Source: Sphingomonas sp. (GTDB lineage: Bacteria > Pseudomonadota > Alphaproteobacteria > Sphingomonadales > Sphingomonadaceae). From it: a DNA stretch of 64,000 bases. Of the stretch, positions 62,496 through 64,000 are shown in pieces. The position numbers were made by a program, and so were the translations under genes. Under the pieces are notes generated by a model, which did no database searches, had not been told where the DNA came from, and saw only the letters and a list, made by a program, of their open reading frames with translations. Location: NCBI RefSeq assembly GCF_003248515.1, contig NZ_QFOB01000006.1, positions 310,001 through 374,000 of the forward strand, in the 5' to 3' direction. Positions within the stretch are counted from its first letter, which is position 1. Each line of letters starts with the position of its first letter.

Positions 62496-63215
62496 TTATT
62501 TCTGAAGGTCTTCCGGCGCGGCCAGAACCGTATCCATCCGCTGTTCGGAGCGTTCCAGATGCTGCAACACGGCGCGCTCCGCCCCGTCCGGATCATGGGC
62601 CACCAGCGCCTCGATAATGGCCCGGTGTTCGGTTGCCGCCCGCGTGGGCGCGTTGGTGCTGTAGAGCGCCCGGAAAATATGGAGGTGTGCGTGAAGCCGC
62701 TCGATCGTCTCGGCCACCAGCCTGTTGCCGCTGCCCTCCGCGATCAGGCGATGAAGCCGCGCATCGGCCTCCGCGAACTGGGAGTAAGCCAGCGCATCCC
62801 CATCCACGACTTCCGTCATCTCGCGATCGATCGCCTGCAGTTCAGCGATCGACTCATCCGTCATCGCCTCGGCAGCGCGGGCAGCGGCATAGGGCTCGAT
62901 CAGCTTGCGCAGCGCATAGAGATCACGAACCTCCTCGTGCGTCATCTGCGGGCTGGCGCGATATCCTACGTTCGTCATCTTCGAGACGAGCTTCACCGCC
63001 TCCAGCTGACTGAGCGCCTCGCGGACCGGCGTCTGGGAAATTCCGAGCTGCCTGGCCACGGCATCGATCGCGATCCGTTCGCCAGGGGCGATCCTCAATG
63101 TCATCAGCATTGTCAGGAGATGCTCATAGGCCATTTCGACCATCGTCTGCCCGGGAGGGGTCCGCCCCACCCGGGGAGCGACATTGGCCGGAATTTGATC
63201 GTTTGTCTGATGCAC
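62496..63215 (-). CDS. GntR-family regulator, FadR/FCD subgroup; probable repressor of the flanking regulon
   Basis: The 239-residue protein has an N-terminal winged helix (MAYEHLLTMLMTLRIAPGER, VARQLGISQTPVREALSQLE) and an all-helical FCD domain whose metal/ligand residues include Asp and His in EADARLHRLIAEGSGNRLVA and TEHRAIIEALVAHD. The start is uncertain: GTG 63215 lies 27 bp after operator F, the same distance as at the TonB receptor gene; ATG 63143 would give a protein beginning just before the first helix. A frame open to 63269 uses TTG and would run through the operator. It probably binds the ATCATAT-N3-ATATGAT sites and itself responds to a pathway acid. Confidence 0.88.
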   Translation of the reverse strand: MHQTNDQIPANVAPRVGRTPPGQTMVEMAYEHLLTMLMTLRIAPGERIAIDAVARQLGISQTPVREALSQLEAVKLVSKMTNVGYRASPQMTHEEVRDLYALRKLIEPYAAARAAEAMTDESIAELQAIDREMTEVVDGDALAYSQFAEADARLHRLIAEGSGNRLVAETIERLHAHLHIFRALYSTNAPTRAATEHRAIIEALVAHDPDGAERAVLQHLERSEQRMDTVLAAPEDLQK

Positions 63216-63242
63216 TGCCGTTCGACCGTCGTTTGGGACGTA

Positions 63243-63259
63243 ATCATATAGGATACATC
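63243..63259. promoter_or_regulatory. GntR-type operator F (regulator gene)
   Basis: ATCATAT-AGG-ATACATC keeps one perfect arm; the other is degenerate. The twelve bases ATCATATAGGAT are the exact reverse complement of bases 47286-47297 in operator C. Probable autoregulation site, weaker than the others. Confidence 0.55.
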
Positions 63260-63339
63260 TCCCAAACAAAAGCCGAGCCGTTCTCCGGCAGCGACGGGCT
63301 CCTCACGTTCGGCCGAAACCGCATGATATCCCTATCGAA

Positions 63340-64000
63340 TCAGATCGCCTGCATCCCGCGATCGACGATCTTCCGGATGAGATCGCGATGCTTGGGAAGG
63401 GTGCCGCGCAGCCGCTCCGCCATCACCTTATTCTCCCGGATCGCGCGTTCGGCGGTGCGGGCGTCGGCCACCAGCGAGTCCGCCTCGATCTCGGTTCGAA
63501 AGCCCATGCCGTAGAGCACATATTGATAGCTGGCGGCGGGAAACACTTCCTCCACGCGATCGAATTCGTCGTGCAGCCAGGGCCCCTGATACCGCCAGAG
63601 ATGGAGAAGGTCCTTCAGCCTGTCCGATATGGTTTCGGGCAGCATATTATCCCGCCAGAATGCGGAATCGCGCCGTTTGCTCAGCACGTAATGCAGCTTC
63701 AGGAAATCGATGATGCGCCCCCAGCGATAGGTGGTGGTGGCGTTGAACCGGGCCGCGACGATATCCATCACCTCGCGGTTGGCGGGCATCTGCTCGGCTA
63801 TGATCTTGGCCGAAAGTTCGACCAGAACGATCGCCGAAGCCTCCAGCGGCTCCAGGAAGCCGGCCGCGAGCCCCACGGCGACGCAGTTCCGTTTCCAGAA
63901 GGTTTCGCGATGGCCGCTCCGGATCCGGATCTTGCGGACGGGCAGATGATCGGCCGCCGATCCGAGATAGGCGCGCAATTCTCCTTCGGCGGCATCGTCG
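63340..64000 (-). CDS. tryptophan halogenase-family flavoprotein (C-terminal part; 5' end outside window)
   Basis: The frame is open through the right edge, so only the last 220 codons are visible. It has RETFWKRNCVAVGLAAGFLE, EPLEASAIVLVELSAKIIAE, RWGRIIDFLKLHYVLSKRRD and AFWRDNMLPETISDRLKDLL, typical of the C-terminal half of flavin-dependent tryptophan halogenases. In sphingomonads and Caulobacter such genes often sit beside TonB receptors, where their substrate is unknown. Catalytic Lys and the FAD motif lie in the unseen part. Confidence 0.85.
   Translation of the reverse strand, partial: DDAAEGELRAYLGSAADHLPVRKIRIRSGHRETFWKRNCVAVGLAAGFLEPLEASAIVLVELSAKIIAEQMPANREVMDIVAARFNATTTYRWGRIIDFLKLHYVLSKRRDSAFWRDNMLPETISDRLKDLLHLWRYQGPWLHDEFDRVEEVFPAASYQYVLYGMGFRTEIEADSLVADARTAERAIRENKVMAERLRGTLPKHRDLIRKIVDRGMQAI

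Noticed and set aside
1..64000. CRISPR arrays, insertion sequences, prophage, tRNA and rRNA genes
   Set aside because: No direct-repeat arrays, transposase or integrase motifs, phage genes, or tRNA cloverleaf sequences were seen; gaps are short.

Overview
The window is about 64 kb of high-GC, gene-dense bacterial chromosome. It is most likely from an alphaproteobacterium of the sphingomonad group (Sphingomonas-like). The basis is the ChvI/ChvG two-component pair next to a short HPr kinase, RapZ, a mannose-type EIIA and HPr, the alphaproteobacterial SspB, and the abundance of TonB-type uptake, PQQ enzymes and sphingomonad-style autotransporters. I saw no rRNA, tRNA, CRISPR array, insertion sequence or prophage.

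Region 1 (1-9965) is housekeeping: a PilZ protein cut by the window edge, the ClpXP adaptor SspB, the histidine genes hisB-hisH-hisA-hisF in overlapping order, a small exported protein, a GGDEF cyclase, and the chvI-chvG / hprK-rapZ-EIIA-HPr block (envelope sensing plus a regulatory PTS without sugar permeases).

Region 2 (9988-24842) is mixed. It holds a divergent LysR/SDR pair, a large MHYT-PAS-GGDEF-EAL protein, a TrmH-type RNA methyltransferase, an EAL protein with a degenerate GGDEF half, a single-domain response regulator facing a histidine kinase, an autotransporter, two small unknown genes, an XdhC/MocA pair and an exported DsrE-like protein.

Region 3 (24882-40792) is plant-polysaccharide and glycoside metabolism. 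It contains a GH51 arabinofuranosidase; a six-gene run that looks like a periplasmic 3-keto-glycoside pathway (DUF1080 hydrolase, FAD/Fe-S GMC dehydrogenase with its small subunit, two sugar-isomerase-like TIM barrels, one Gfo/Idh/MocA enzyme); an opposite-strand operon of GH35, CE15 glucuronoyl esterase and two tandem Nif3-like proteins; and a GH67 alpha-glucuronidase. CE15 and GH67 point to glucuronoxylan side chains. A shared 12-bp element lies at the predicted promoters of the GH51 gene and the 3-keto operon.

Region 4 (41150-63259) is the most interesting part. It looks like one complete catabolic regulon under a FadR-type GntR regulator encoded at its right end. Six copies of an inverted repeat, ATCATAT-N3-ATATGAT, sit in front of every promoter region: the TonB receptor, two exported cupin proteins, an MFS transporter, two PQQ dehydrogenase/cytochrome c modules, a CoA-transferase/enoyl-CoA hydratase pair, a six-gene amidohydrolase-MFS-ADH-ALDH-PQQ-cytochrome operon, and the regulator itself. 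The gene set implies outer-membrane uptake, periplasmic PQQ oxidation and lactone or amide hydrolysis, inner-membrane import of an organic acid, then CoA and aldehyde steps. I cannot name the substrate. The window ends inside a tryptophan-halogenase-family gene.
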